Assembly (NCBI RefSeq): GCF_003351145.1
Contig: NZ_QQSV01000004.1
Coordinates: forward strand, 62,001 to 126,000
Origin: Meiothermus sp. QL-1
Lineage (GTDB): Bacteria > Deinococcota > Deinococci > Deinococcales > Thermaceae
Direction: 5' to 3'
DNA length: 64,000 nucleotides
Position numbers and translations under genes: made by a program. Position 1 is the stretch's first letter, and every line of letters starts with the position of its first letter. This document shows positions 44,615 through 53,825 of this stretch, one piece after another. A model generated the notes under the pieces. It did no database searches. It was given only the letters and a program-made list of their open reading frames with translations, and was not told the origin of the DNA.

Positions 44615-45397
44615 GTGGTACGGGCCATCCTCTTCGACCTGGACGAGACCCTGATCCTCGACCACCCCGTCTCGCACCACGCTCTGCGAAGCTGTGCCCT
44701 ATACGCAAGCTCCTGGTACAGCCTGGACACCGACCGGCTGGTGCAGGCCGCCGAAGAGGCCGCTCTCCGGCTCTGGCAGACCTCCCCGGTCTACGCCTAC
44801 ACCCAGCGCATCGGCCACAGCGCGGGAGAGGGGCTCTGGGCCCGCTACACGGTGCAGACCCACCCCGCCCTCAAAACCCTCCACGACTGGGCCCCCGGCT
44901 TCCGGGTGGCGGTGTGGCAGGAGGCCCTGGCGGACCAGGGCATCCACGATGAGGCGCTGTGCGAGGCCCTGGCCTGCCGCTACCTGGGGGCACGCCGGCT
45001 ATTTCCCCGCTATCCCGAGGTGGACGCACTGCTGAAGGCCCTTCGGGGCTACAGGCTGGGCTTGGTGACCAATGGGGTGCCGGATCTGCAGCGGGAGAAG
45101 CTGGAGGGCGCCCTGCTGGAGCAGTACTTCGAGGTGGTGGCGGTCTCGGGGGAGCTGGACATGGGCAAGCCCGAGCGGGGCATCTTCGAGTGGGCCTGTC
45201 AGGGGCTGGGGGTGGAGCCGGCCGAGTGCGTGATGGTGGGGGACAACCCCGAGCGGGATGTGGCCGGAGCGATACAGGCCGGGATGCGCTCGGTCTGGGT
45301 GAAGCGGGGCTTCAAGCCCCGGGACCCCCGCTACCGGGCCGACCTCGAGGTAAAAAGCCTGCTGGAGCTTTTGCCCTGGCTAGCGCAGGGCCTTTAG
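44615..45397 (+). CDS. HAD-superfamily hydrolase
   Basis: 260 residues. Motif I FDLDETLIL with the Asp nucleophile, motif II LVTNG, Lys in MGKPERGIFE, motif IV VGDNPERDVAGA. A C1-type helical cap lies between motifs I and II. A phosphatase of the haloacid-dehalogenase type, substrate unknown. Its 3' end overlaps ruvA by 18 nt. Confidence 0.88.
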   Translation: MVRAILFDLDETLILDHPVSHHALRSCALYASSWYSLDTDRLVQAAEEAALRLWQTSPVYAYTQRIGHSAGEGLWARYTVQTHPALKTLHDWAPGFRVAVWQEALADQGIHDEALCEALACRYLGARRLFPRYPEVDALLKALRGYRLGLVTNGVPDLQREKLEGALLEQYFEVVAVSGELDMGKPERGIFEWACQGLGVEPAECVMVGDNPERDVAGAIQAGMRSVWVKRGFKPRDPRYRADLEVKSLLELLPWLAQGL

Positions 45398-45961
45398 GGC
45401 CAGCTTGATGAGCTCCTGGGTGCTGGCCCCGGGGTTCTTCCGGGCCAGCTCCGCCACCACGCTGCGCACCTGGCCCTCCCGGAAACCCAGCGTCAAAAGG
45501 GCCAGCTCGGCCTCCTCGGCCTGGGGGGTGCGCACCAGTCCCTTGCCTTCGCCGAGCAGATGGGGCGGGATCCTTCCCTTGAGCTCCAGGGCCATCCGCT
45601 CGGCGAGCTTCCGACCCACCCCCGGGGCGGCTGTAAGGAGGCGCAGGTCGCCCTCGGCCAGGGCCCGGGCCAGCAAGGCCGGGCTCTGGGCCGAGAGCAG
45701 GCTCAACGCCACCCGGGGGCCCACCCCCGAGACCGAGAGCAAAAGCTCGAAAAGCTCCAGGCTTTGCTCGTCCGGGAAGCCGTACAGGGCCAGCTCATCC
45801 TCGCGCACCACCAGCCGGGTGTAAAAAGCCGCCTCCTGGCCCTCGGCCAACCCGGCCAGGGCGGGGGCTGGACAACCCACCTCGAGCCCCACCCCCCCCA
45901 CCAGCAGCACCACGCTGCTGGGGCCTTTTTTCAGCACCGTACCCTTGAGGTAGCGCACCAC
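45380..45961 (-). CDS. ruvA: Holliday junction DNA helicase subunit RuvA
   Basis: 193 residues. OB-fold start MVRYLKGTVL, the two helix-hairpin-helix motifs LLLSVSGVGPRVALSLL and LLTAAPGVGRKLAERMALELKG, and the C-terminal RuvB-binding helix domain. Tetramer that holds the junction for RuvB. No ruvB or ruvC next to it. Confidence 0.96.
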   Translation of the reverse strand: MVRYLKGTVLKKGPSSVVLLVGGVGLEVGCPAPALAGLAEGQEAAFYTRLVVREDELALYGFPDEQSLELFELLLSVSGVGPRVALSLLSAQSPALLARALAEGDLRLLTAAPGVGRKLAERMALELKGRIPPHLLGEGKGLVRTPQAEEAELALLTLGFREGQVRSVVAELARKNPGASTQELIKLALKALR

Positions 45962-45964
45962 AGC

Positions 45965-46732
45965 CTAGCGGCCCTGAAAGCGCGGGGGGCGCTTTTCGTA
46001 GAAGGCCTGGACCCCCTCCTGGTGGTCCTCGGTGCGCCCCGCCACCTCCTGGAGCAAAGCCTCGTACTCCAGCATCTCCTCCAGGGTGGCGCTGGCGCTC
46101 CGGCGCAGGGCCCGCTTGATGAGGCCATAGGTCTTGGTGGGGCCCTGGGCCAGCTCCTGGGCCAGCCGGGCCACCTCTTCTGCGAAGGACTCCGCCGGCA
46201 CCACCCGGTTGACCAGGCCCAAGGCCCTGGCCTCCTCGGCCCCCAGCCGGGGCGAGAGGGCCGCCAGCTCAAAGGCCCGGGCATAGCCCACCAGCCGGGG
46301 CAGGTAGTAGTTCATACCCGCATCGGGAATCAGGCCTATCCGGCTAAAGCCGGTGGTGAAGAAGGCGTCCGAGGCGGCCACCCGCAGATCGCAGGCCAGG
46401 GCCAGCGAGAGCCCTGCCCCCGCCGCTGCCCCGTGGATGGCTGCCACCACCGGCTTCTCCAGGCTGGCGATGCCCTCCACCACCCCCTGGTAGTTGCGCA
46501 GATGGCCTTTGTAGGAGATGCGCTGCCCCTCGAACTCGCGCAGGTCCTGCCCCGAGCAGAACCCCCGGCCTGCCCCGCGCAGCACCACCACCCGCACCTC
46601 CGGGGCCGTCGCCTCCTTGGCAAAGGCTCTGGCCAGCTCCCGCAGCAGCTCGGTGGTGAGGGCGTTGATGGCCTCGGGCCGGTTCAGGGTAAGGGTCAGA
46701 ATGCCGTCCTGCAGCTCGCGCAAAAGCACCAT
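45965..46732 (-). CDS. paaG: Crotonase-family enzyme, PaaG-like (epoxyphenylacetyl-CoA isomerase)
   Basis: 255 residues from the ATG at 46730-46732. The oxyanion hole comes from GFCSGQDLREF and HGAAAGAGLSLALACD. The Asp in IGLIPDAGMNYYLPRLVG is the PaaG/2-enoyl isomerase residue replacing the hydratase Glu. Follows a hydratase gene directly. The phenylacetate pathway is not otherwise in view, so a fatty-acid isomerase is the alternative. Confidence 0.78.
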   Translation of the reverse strand: MVLLRELQDGILTLTLNRPEAINALTTELLRELARAFAKEATAPEVRVVVLRGAGRGFCSGQDLREFEGQRISYKGHLRNYQGVVEGIASLEKPVVAAIHGAAAGAGLSLALACDLRVAASDAFFTTGFSRIGLIPDAGMNYYLPRLVGYARAFELAALSPRLGAEEARALGLVNRVVPAESFAEEVARLAQELAQGPTKTYGLIKRALRRSASATLEEMLEYEALLQEVAGRTEDHQEGVQAFYEKRPPRFQGR

Positions 46733-46733
46733 A

Positions 46734-47504
46734 CTAGCGTCCTTTCCAAACCGGCTTCCGTTTCTCCACAAAAGCCCGGGTTCCCTCGGCCTTGTCCTCG
46801 CTGCCGAAGGCCAGGAGGAACTGGGCCCGCTCGAAGGCCAGGCCCTCCTCGAGGCCCACCTCGAGCGCCTGCCCCACCGCCTCCTTGGCCAGCCGCGCAG
46901 CAAGCGGCGCCCGCTCGGCCATGGCCTGGGCCAGCTCCAAGGCCTCCTCTAGGTAGAGCTCCACCGGCACCACCCGGTTCACCAAACCATGCCGCAAAGC
47001 CTCCCAGGCCGTGAGCACCCGACCGGCCAGGATTACCTCCAAAGCCAGGTATTTTCCCACTTGTCGGGTCAGGCGCTGGGTTCCCCCGCCGCCGGGAATG
47101 AGGCCCAGGTTAATCTCCGGCTGGGCAAAGCGGGCCGTCTCGGAGGCCACGATGACGTCGCAGAGCATGGCCAGCTCGCACCCCCCTCCGTAGGCGTACC
47201 CCGAGACCGCGGCCACCAGGGGCTTGCGGGCCCTGCGCAAAACCTCGTAGGCCGAGGCGCGCTCCCCCTTGAGAAGCTCAGGGAGGCTGGTCTGCTGGAA
47301 CTCCAGGATATCCGCCCCAGCCGCAAAGGCCCGCTCGTTGCCGGCAATCACTATGGCGCCAATGGCCTCGTCCTCATCAAAGGCCCGTACCGCCCGGGCC
47401 AGCTCGCCCAGCATGGCGCTGCTCAGGGCGTTGAGCTGCTGGGGCCGGTTGAGCTGCACCAGCCCCACCCGGCCCCGGCTTTCTACTCGGATGCTTTGGT
47501 ACAT
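46734..47504 (-). CDS. Enoyl-CoA hydratase
   Basis: 256 residues from the ATG at 47502-47504. AFAAGADILEF and SGYAYGGGCELAMLCD form the oxyanion hole; the Glu in GGCELA and in QPEINLGLIPG are the two catalytic residues of crotonase, both present. Hydrates 2-enoyl-CoA in beta-oxidation. Sits between the cupin and PaaG-like genes. Confidence 0.9.
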   Translation of the reverse strand: MYQSIRVESRGRVGLVQLNRPQQLNALSSAMLGELARAVRAFDEDEAIGAIVIAGNERAFAAGADILEFQQTSLPELLKGERASAYEVLRRARKPLVAAVSGYAYGGGCELAMLCDVIVASETARFAQPEINLGLIPGGGGTQRLTRQVGKYLALEVILAGRVLTAWEALRHGLVNRVVPVELYLEEALELAQAMAERAPLAARLAKEAVGQALEVGLEEGLAFERAQFLLAFGSEDKAEGTRAFVEKRKPVWKGR

Positions 47505-47509
47505 GGCTG

Positions 47510-47827
47510 CTACAGAGGAAAACGCTCGTTCTCCCAAACGTCGATGAAAGCAGTGCCAGCAGCCAGCCGGGCGCTGTGGAGCACCCCGGCGGGAATGTGG
47601 TAGTAGTCCCCCTTGCGAAAGACCCGCTTTTCTCCCCCAATGGTGAACTCCACCTCGCCCTCCAGCACCACCCCCCACTGCCCCTCGTGGGCGTGCTCGG
47701 GCACAAAGGTCTCCTCGGCCACCTGGGCAAACCCCACCTGGCCCTTGTAGCCCGAAAGAACCGCCATCCGCAGGCCAGGCCAAAGCTCTACCTGTTTGAA
47801 GGCTGCAAACCACTCAGGGAAAACCAT
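47510..47827 (-). CDS. Single-domain cupin protein
   Basis: 105 residues. Cupin motif 1 PEHAHEGQWGVVLEGEVEF and motif 2 GDYYHIPAGVLHSARL give the metal ligands His, His, Glu-like and His. No enzyme role can be set. Starts the cupin/hydratase/PaaG-like/ruvA run. Confidence 0.82.
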   Translation of the reverse strand: MVFPEWFAAFKQVELWPGLRMAVLSGYKGQVGFAQVAEETFVPEHAHEGQWGVVLEGEVEFTIGGEKRVFRKGDYYHIPAGVLHSARLAAGTAFIDVWENERFPL

Positions 47828-47838
47828 AAGGACCCCGG

Positions 47839-50571
47839 CTATAGCTTACACTCTTGCACCGAGGCTACGGCCATTTCCAGGCTGGCCTTGTCCAGCGGCA
47901 CCACCTCGCCCAAGCGCAGGTAGACGAGCCGCACCAGGGGCTCTATCCCCCAGCCCTGCCGCACCGCCTGTAGGTAGATCCCAAGCTGGAAGTGGTACTG
48001 CTCGGGGTTTTTCTCCTGGTCGGTCTTGTAGTCCTCCAGGTACCAGGTCTCCCCCACCCGGTACAGCCGGTCGATGACCCCCTGCCAGACCGTAGAACCC
48101 AGGGGCAGGGCCACCCCCAGCTCGGCGTGGTCCTCCTCGCGGGGCCAGGGCAGCTTCTCGCCGAGGAGCTGGTGATAGCTCTGCAAAAGCGCCCGGACCT
48201 CGGCCATGATGCCCTCCCGCTCCTCGGGGCCGAAGGGGAACATCACCTCCTGGGCCTCGAGGCTGGCCATCTCCAGGGGGTTATCGGGATGCCAGTGCTG
48301 GGCGATGGCGTAGTGCACCAGCGTTCCCACAGCCCGCGCCCGGCCCGGCCGCTCCTCGCCCTCCTCGGGGTCGGGCAGGGGCAGGGGCTCGGCCTCGAGG
48401 CGCTTGTAGGCCGAGGGGGAAAAGAGCGGCGGAAAGGGCTCTGGCTCGAACCGCTGCGCGGTCCAGGGGGAGGGCGGGGGAGGCTCGGGCGGAGGGGGGG
48501 GCTGCTCAAAGCCAAGCCTCCGGTAGGGCCAGGTTTTCAGCATGAAATCGGGCCGGTCATAGGGTTTGGCGTTGGGCCCCAGGCCCATCTCGGCCAGCAC
48601 CCCTGCCCAGCCCTCCGGCCCCCGCTTGCCCACGCTTCCCGTGAGCAGCAGCACGTCGCGGGCCCGGGAGACCGCCACGTAAAAGAGCCGGTAGCTTTCC
48701 TCCTCGGCCAGGGCCCGGGCCTCTTCCCTGAAGGCCTCGAAGCAGGGGGTGCCTCGCAAAGCCAGCTCCTGGACGGGTCCGTCCTCGGCCTCCCGTCTTT
48801 TCAGGTACAGGGGGTCGCTCCTTTTGTCGAGGCCCCGCCCCAGGTCGAAGACCGCCACCAGCGGCCACTCCAGCCCCTTGGCCCGGTGCACGGTGAGGAT
48901 CTGCACCCCTTCCCCCGACTGGGGCACATCGCCGGCCTCGGCCTGGTGGGAAAGCTGCTCCAGGCGCTCCAGCAGGCCCTCCAGGCTCTGGGGCGGCCTG
49001 GGGGCGAAATAAAACAGCAGGGCGTCCACATTCTCCCGCGCGCGGGGCGTGAGGAAGTCCTGGTAGGCCCTGCCCCCTATAAGGGGGTCCCGCACCAGGC
49101 GCTTGAGGGCCTCCAAGGGGGCGTGCTGCCGCAAAAGCTCCCGGATACGCTGGAGCCGCTCGTACAGCTCGGGATAGCGCTGAAGCCCTGCTAAGGGCTC
49201 CCGCGCCCTGAGCAGCTCCTCTACCTCGGCCAGGGCCAGCGGCCTCAGGCCCACCTGGCCGAAGGGGCTGCGCAAAAAGGCCGCCAGGGAGACCAGTCCT
49301 TCCGGATTCAGGGCCAGCCTGAGCGCGTGGTAGAGGTCGCGGACCTCCAGGCGCTCGTAGTAGCCCCGCCCTTGCAGCAGCACGTAGGGGATCTGGGCTT
49401 TTTGAAAGGCGGCCTCGAGGTAGGGCACGCTGGCGTAGGACCGCACCAGCACGGCCATCTGGCTGTAGCCCACCCGGGCGGAGAGCTCCTTCAGCCGCCC
49501 GGCCAGGACCCAGGCCTCGTAGACCCGGGCTTCGTCCAGGCTGGGGGCCCCCTCGACCCAGTGAATCTCGAGCCGCCCTTGCTCTTCCCGCACCCCCTCC
49601 ACCGGAGGGGCCTCCTCAGGGCTGAACCCCTGCCCCCTCTCGGCCAGGTGCTGGGTCAGGCGGTTCAGAAAACGCACCAAAAGCTGGCTGTGCCGGTAGG
49701 TCCGGTTCAGAGGGGCCATCCGCTCCCCCTCCCGCAGAGCCCGGCGAAACTCCTCCACGTCGGCGTCACGGAAGGCGTAGATGGACTGCTTGGGGTCGCC
49801 CACCGCCTCGACCACAAGCCCAGCCCGCTCCAGCGCCTCGAAGAAAGCCCCCTGCAGGGGGTTTACGTCCTGGTACTCGTCCACCAGAAGCACCTCCAAC
49901 CGCTCCAGGACCCTCGACAGGGCCTGGGGATGGCGGGTGAGTTCCAGGGCCTTGCGCTCCAGCTCGGCCGGTGGGAGCAGGCCGGCCCCCAGGCGGGCTC
50001 GGTAGGCGCTGTAGACCGCCTGGTACACCTGCTGAAGAACCCGGTTGGCCTCCCCCTCCGCCGGCAGGAAGGCCTGGCCCAGGGAACGCCTGGAAAAAAG
50101 GTACAGCAGAGGCTCGGCCAGCTCCTCCGAGACCAGGGGGTGCAGGGGGTGGACAGGGTCTTTTGCCAGGTAGACCAGGGTGCGCCACTCCTCCTCGAAC
50201 ATGGCCCTGGCCTCCCACTCCTCCAGCACGGTGAAGTCGGGGTCCAGGCCGAGCAGGGGGGCCGCGAGCCGCAAGCAGTGGTCCATGAGGCCGTGGATGG
50301 TGAAGATGGGGGCCCCGGAAAGCTCCCGCCGCGCCTCCTCAAAGGCCGCCAGACTGCCTTCCGGCGCCCTGAAGTCCAGGTAAGCCCCCTGGCGGAGCAC
50401 CACCTCCAGGGCCTCCTCCACCCGCAGCCTGAGCTCGCCCGCAGCCTTGCGGGTGAAGGTGGCGCCCGCAATGCGGCGCAGGGGGGTGCCCGAGGCGATG
50501 AGCTCCAGGTAGCGCAGGACCAGGCTGGCCGTCTTGCCGGTGCCGGCGGAAGCGACGCGGACCTTCACCAC
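47839..50571 (-). CDS. addA: AddA-type helicase-nuclease subunit (UvrD superfamily)
   Basis: 910 residues, shorter than Bacillus AddA (about 1230). N-terminal Walker A ASAGTGKTASL, motif Ia GATFTRKAAGEL, DEYQDVNP (motif II), KQSIYAFRDAD, and TVHRAKGLEWPLVAVFDL. The C-terminus keeps a RecB-type nuclease: GVIDRLYRV and EDYKTD (near residue 846), so this subunit should cut DNA. Works with AddB in double-strand break processing. Probably GTG start. Confidence 0.85.
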   Translation of the reverse strand: MVKVRVASAGTGKTASLVLRYLELIASGTPLRRIAGATFTRKAAGELRLRVEEALEVVLRQGAYLDFRAPEGSLAAFEEARRELSGAPIFTIHGLMDHCLRLAAPLLGLDPDFTVLEEWEARAMFEEEWRTLVYLAKDPVHPLHPLVSEELAEPLLYLFSRRSLGQAFLPAEGEANRVLQQVYQAVYSAYRARLGAGLLPPAELERKALELTRHPQALSRVLERLEVLLVDEYQDVNPLQGAFFEALERAGLVVEAVGDPKQSIYAFRDADVEEFRRALREGERMAPLNRTYRHSQLLVRFLNRLTQHLAERGQGFSPEEAPPVEGVREEQGRLEIHWVEGAPSLDEARVYEAWVLAGRLKELSARVGYSQMAVLVRSYASVPYLEAAFQKAQIPYVLLQGRGYYERLEVRDLYHALRLALNPEGLVSLAAFLRSPFGQVGLRPLALAEVEELLRAREPLAGLQRYPELYERLQRIRELLRQHAPLEALKRLVRDPLIGGRAYQDFLTPRARENVDALLFYFAPRPPQSLEGLLERLEQLSHQAEAGDVPQSGEGVQILTVHRAKGLEWPLVAVFDLGRGLDKRSDPLYLKRREAEDGPVQELALRGTPCFEAFREEARALAEEESYRLFYVAVSRARDVLLLTGSVGKRGPEGWAGVLAEMGLGPNAKPYDRPDFMLKTWPYRRLGFEQPPPPPEPPPPSPWTAQRFEPEPFPPLFSPSAYKRLEAEPLPLPDPEEGEERPGRARAVGTLVHYAIAQHWHPDNPLEMASLEAQEVMFPFGPEEREGIMAEVRALLQSYHQLLGEKLPWPREEDHAELGVALPLGSTVWQGVIDRLYRVGETWYLEDYKTDQEKNPEQYHFQLGIYLQAVRQGWGIEPLVRLVYLRLGEVVPLDKASLEMAVASVQECKL

Positions 50572-50622
50572 GCAAAGCTTACCGGTTCATACCCGCCAGG
50601 CACAACGCAGGCCTGGGTGGGG

Positions 50623-50628
50623 TACTAT
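50623..50628 (+). promoter_or_regulatory. Leaderless -10 box for the aminotransferase gene
   Basis: TACTAT with 8 nt to the GTG. Confidence 0.45.
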
Positions 50629-50636
50629 GGGGTACG

Positions 50637-51488
50637 GTGAGGTACGTCTACATCAACGGAAACTTCGTCGAGTACAGCCAGGCCACCCTGCACATCTCCG
50701 ACCTGGGCCTGCGACGCGGCTATGCGGTTTTTGAGTTCTTCCGCGTGCTAAGAGGGGTGGCGGTCTTCCTGGAAGACCACCTCGAGCGCTTCGCCCGCTC
50801 GGCAGCGCTGCTCGAGCTGGAGCCTCCCTGCGGGCGCGAGAGGCTCGAGGACCTGATCCGGGAGCTCATCCAGCTCAACGCGCTGGAGCAGGGCGGCATC
50901 CAGATGCTCCTCACAGGCGGCTACTCGGAGGACGCCTTCACCCCAGGCAGGCCCAACCTGATCATCACCCCCACCCCTGTCAGCCCCCCGCCGGCCCACC
51001 TGTACCAGCAAGGCGGCAAGGTCATCCTGCAGCAGAACCAACGCGAGCTGCCCGAGGCCAAGACCACCGACTACCTGATGGCGGTGCGGCTTGCCCGGCG
51101 GGTGCGGGCCGAAGGGGCCACCGAGGTGGTCTACCACGACGGGAAACGGGTCTCGGAGGGGGGGCGCAGCAGCCTGTGCCTCATCAAAGACGGCGTGCTG
51201 GTCACCGCCCGGGAAGGGGTGCTGCCCGGCATCACCCGCAAGCACCTGCTGGAGGTGGCCCGCCCCCTTCTGCCCATCGAGGAGCGGCCCATCACCCTGG
51301 ACGAGCTCTTCGCCGCCGACGAGGTGCTCCTCACCGGGGCCACCCGGCAGGTCATGCCCATCACCCAGATCGAGGACCGCCCCGTGGGCAGCGGCCGGGT
51401 AGGGCCGTGGGCGCAAAAGCTGATGGCTGCCTTCCAGGCCCACCTGGAGGCCTATCTGGAGCGGCGAAGCAGGCCCGGCCCTGCATAG
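50637..51488 (+). CDS. Class IV PLP aminotransferase (branched-chain / D-amino acid / ADC-lyase type)
   Basis: 283 residues. VYINGNFVEYSQATLHISDLGLRRGYAVFEFFRV is the fold-type IV start; the PLP Lys lies in LPEAKTTDYLMAVRLARR; SEGGRSSLCLIKDGVLVTA and GITRKHLLEVA follow. These cannot separate BCAT, D-amino-acid transaminase and ADC lyase. It lies on the opposite strand between addA and addB. Confidence 0.8.
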   Translation: MRYVYINGNFVEYSQATLHISDLGLRRGYAVFEFFRVLRGVAVFLEDHLERFARSAALLELEPPCGRERLEDLIRELIQLNALEQGGIQMLLTGGYSEDAFTPGRPNLIITPTPVSPPPAHLYQQGGKVILQQNQRELPEAKTTDYLMAVRLARRVRAEGATEVVYHDGKRVSEGGRSSLCLIKDGVLVTAREGVLPGITRKHLLEVARPLLPIEERPITLDELFAADEVLLTGATRQVMPITQIEDRPVGSGRVGPWAQKLMAAFQAHLEAYLERRSRPGPA

Positions 51489-53779
51489 GCCGCCTGGCCC
51501 TCCCGGCAAATATCCTTGGCCTTGCAGTCGCGGCAGATAAAGCCGGGATTGGGCTCCACCACTCCGGCGGCATAGCGCTGGTGGGTCTCCTGGACGGTGC
51601 GGTGGAGGTTTCGCAGGCTTTTGTCCACCCGCTCGATGGAGTCCAGAAGCCAAGCCTCCCCCAGCACCGGCCAGGCCCACAGGTGGGCCTGTTGGATGCG
51701 CCCTTTGTACTTCTCAAGGAGATGCCCGGCCATCCAGCGCTCGCTCCAGCGCTCCCGCATCCGCCGCTGGGCCTCCTCCTTGGAGGTATCGGGGGCCAGG
51801 AAGCAGTAGATGTGCGCCTCCTTCCCCTGCCGCCGCACCCCATCCAGCCGGACCTCCAGCCCGTCCACCGCCAGGCTGAAGCCCAGCTCCAGGCTCCCCA
51901 AAAGCCCGGCGTGCTGCTCCATCCAGTCCCTGGCCTGGGGAAACTGCTGGGAGAGGGCCTCGAGCCGGGCCGGCAGCAGTTTGCCGCGGATGCGACGGAG
52001 CTCGCGCCGCAGAATCTGCCACCAGGGAGGCTCTTCGGGCAGGAAGAGGCCGGCCCAGTAGCGCATGGGGCACTCCTGGTAGCGCCGCAGGTCCTCCACC
52101 GTGGGGCTGGGCAGGCTAACCGTTCCCCACGCCGCCTGGTAGGGCTGGACCCCGGCGACCTCGAGGGGGCTGGCAGGGGGAAGGGCTGGCAGGGGGGAGG
52201 GGGCCGGACCCACCAGGGCAGGCTCGGGGACCAGAGGGCCCTCCTGGCTGGCCTCGGGGTAGGTGACCACCACCTCCTCCGCACGGGTCCTGAGCTCCTC
52301 CAGCAAAACCGGGTCGCGCCCCAGCATCCGCCTCGGAAGCCCGCTCGCCTGCAAAGCCTCCTCCAGGCCCACCCGCAGCTCCTCGGGCACGAAGTAGTCC
52401 TCCATCTCCCCCGCGCTGTAAGCGCCCTCCACGGCATGGGTCAGGTAGAGCTTCTTCCAGCGCTGGCCCGAGGCCAAAGTCGGCGTGAGCAGGGCCACCC
52501 CCCCATTGGGCCGGTGCGGCTCGTAGCTCTCGGAGAGAAGCGCCGCCCACCAGCGGCGGAAGTGCGCCCCCTGGGCAATCCGGTGGGCCTCCTGGGCCCG
52601 CTCTAAAAGGCGCGCCCGGCGGGGGCTATTCCGCACCTCGGGCAGCGCGTCCAGAAGCTCCTCGGCCCACTCCAGCTCCGAGCGCCCGCCCCCTCCCTCA
52701 CCCGGGGAGCGCAGCCGGGCCATCCACGCCGTCCACACCCCCTCCAGGCCCAGCTCCCTGGCCAGCCTGCTCACGGCCTCGAGCCCCACCAGCCCCCGCT
52801 CCAAAGCTACCCGCCCCAAAGGGGCCAGCTCCGGCAGGGCCATGAGGCGGCCCGGGGTGGGAAAGTCGGGCAGCTCCAGCATCTCCAGCAGAAGCCGCCC
52901 CTCCGGGGTGTCCGCGGCGGTGGGGGCCCGCTGGTCTACAAGCGGCAGCCCGTACTCATCGGCCAGGGTAAGCCAGGCGGGAATCCTGTTCTCCGGGGCC
53001 ACCACGGCCACCTCCAGCGGCGAGAGGCCCTGGGCCAGGTCGCGCTTAATGGCCCGCAGCACCCACCGGGCCTCGCTCACCGGGTTGGGCGCGCGGTGGG
53101 CCTGGAGGCGCACGCTTCCCGCCGACCGCACCTCCTGGGGGGTGAGCCCGGGCGGGGCCTCGCGCAGGCTCAGGTAGACCGGGACGTGGCGGGAGAGGGC
53201 CTGGAAGAACCTGAGCTCCAGAACCCCGAGCTCCCGGAAGCCGTCCACGATCACCGCATCGGCCTCGAGGCGGGGGTGGCTGCTTTCCAGAAGCCTGGTC
53301 GCCTCCTGGCGAAAGTCGTCGTAGTCAAAGCGGCCCCAGGTGGCCTTGAGCGTTTCGTAGTGGGCGTAGACCTCCCGCAGGCGCCTGGCCTCGGGGCTGG
53401 CCCCGGGAATCCCCGAAGGCCCCACCCCGTTGCGCTTGGCCTCGGCGATGGCCCGGGCGAAGAGCCGGGCCTCCCCCGGGCTTGGGGGAGCCCCCCCCAC
53501 CAGGCCCAAAGCCTCCCCCACCAGAGCCACCCGGCCCGGCCCGGTCAGGATGGGCCGGATGGCCAGGGTGGCGGCCAGGAGGCGGTAGTAGAGCTGCTGC
53601 GAGCTCAGGACCTCGAGCCCAAGCACCGCCCCGCCCTTGGTGACCTGGCGGTAGACGTAGGCCTTCTGAAAGGGCAGGCAGACCCACCAGACCCGCTTGC
53701 GCTTTCGGAGCCAGTCGTGGGCCACCTCCAGAAGCCGGGTGGTCTTACCCGAGGCTGGAGGGCCCACGATAAGGTGCAC
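51452..53779 (-). CDS. addB: AddB-like helicase/nuclease subunit with Fe-S cysteines
   Basis: 775 residues, shorter than Bacillus AddB (about 1160). Walker A GPPASGKTTRLLEVA, SRQ-like LSSQQLYYRLL. The C-terminus has the four-Cys iron-sulfur pattern: one Cys in YQECPMRYWAGLF and C-x2-C-x5-C in CRDCKAKDIC. The nuclease core between them seems degenerate: where VxDYKT is expected the protein reads IYCFLA. The Fe-S domain may thus be structural only. Overlaps the aminotransferase gene 3' end by 37 nt. Confidence 0.8.
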   Translation of the reverse strand: MHLIVGPPASGKTTRLLEVAHDWLRKRKRVWWVCLPFQKAYVYRQVTKGGAVLGLEVLSSQQLYYRLLAATLAIRPILTGPGRVALVGEALGLVGGAPPSPGEARLFARAIAEAKRNGVGPSGIPGASPEARRLREVYAHYETLKATWGRFDYDDFRQEATRLLESSHPRLEADAVIVDGFRELGVLELRFFQALSRHVPVYLSLREAPPGLTPQEVRSAGSVRLQAHRAPNPVSEARWVLRAIKRDLAQGLSPLEVAVVAPENRIPAWLTLADEYGLPLVDQRAPTAADTPEGRLLLEMLELPDFPTPGRLMALPELAPLGRVALERGLVGLEAVSRLARELGLEGVWTAWMARLRSPGEGGGGRSELEWAEELLDALPEVRNSPRRARLLERAQEAHRIAQGAHFRRWWAALLSESYEPHRPNGGVALLTPTLASGQRWKKLYLTHAVEGAYSAGEMEDYFVPEELRVGLEEALQASGLPRRMLGRDPVLLEELRTRAEEVVVTYPEASQEGPLVPEPALVGPAPSPLPALPPASPLEVAGVQPYQAAWGTVSLPSPTVEDLRRYQECPMRYWAGLFLPEEPPWWQILRRELRRIRGKLLPARLEALSQQFPQARDWMEQHAGLLGSLELGFSLAVDGLEVRLDGVRRQGKEAHIYCFLAPDTSKEEAQRRMRERWSERWMAGHLLEKYKGRIQQAHLWAWPVLGEAWLLDSIERVDKSLRNLHRTVQETHQRYAAGVVEPNPGFICRDCKAKDICREGQAAYAGPGLLRRSR

Positions 53780-53793
53780 AGCCCCAGTCTACG

Positions 53794-53810
53794 AAAAACC
53801 GCCGGGGCGG
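53794..53810 (-). terminator. Rho-independent terminator of the nucleoside transporter operon
   Basis: Stem CCGCC-GG-GGCGG (53799-53810) flanked by A-run 53794-53798, which reads as a T-run on the minus strand, just after the BMP gene stop and just before addB. Confidence 0.6.
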
Positions 53811-53825
53811 GGTTCTACCCACCCC

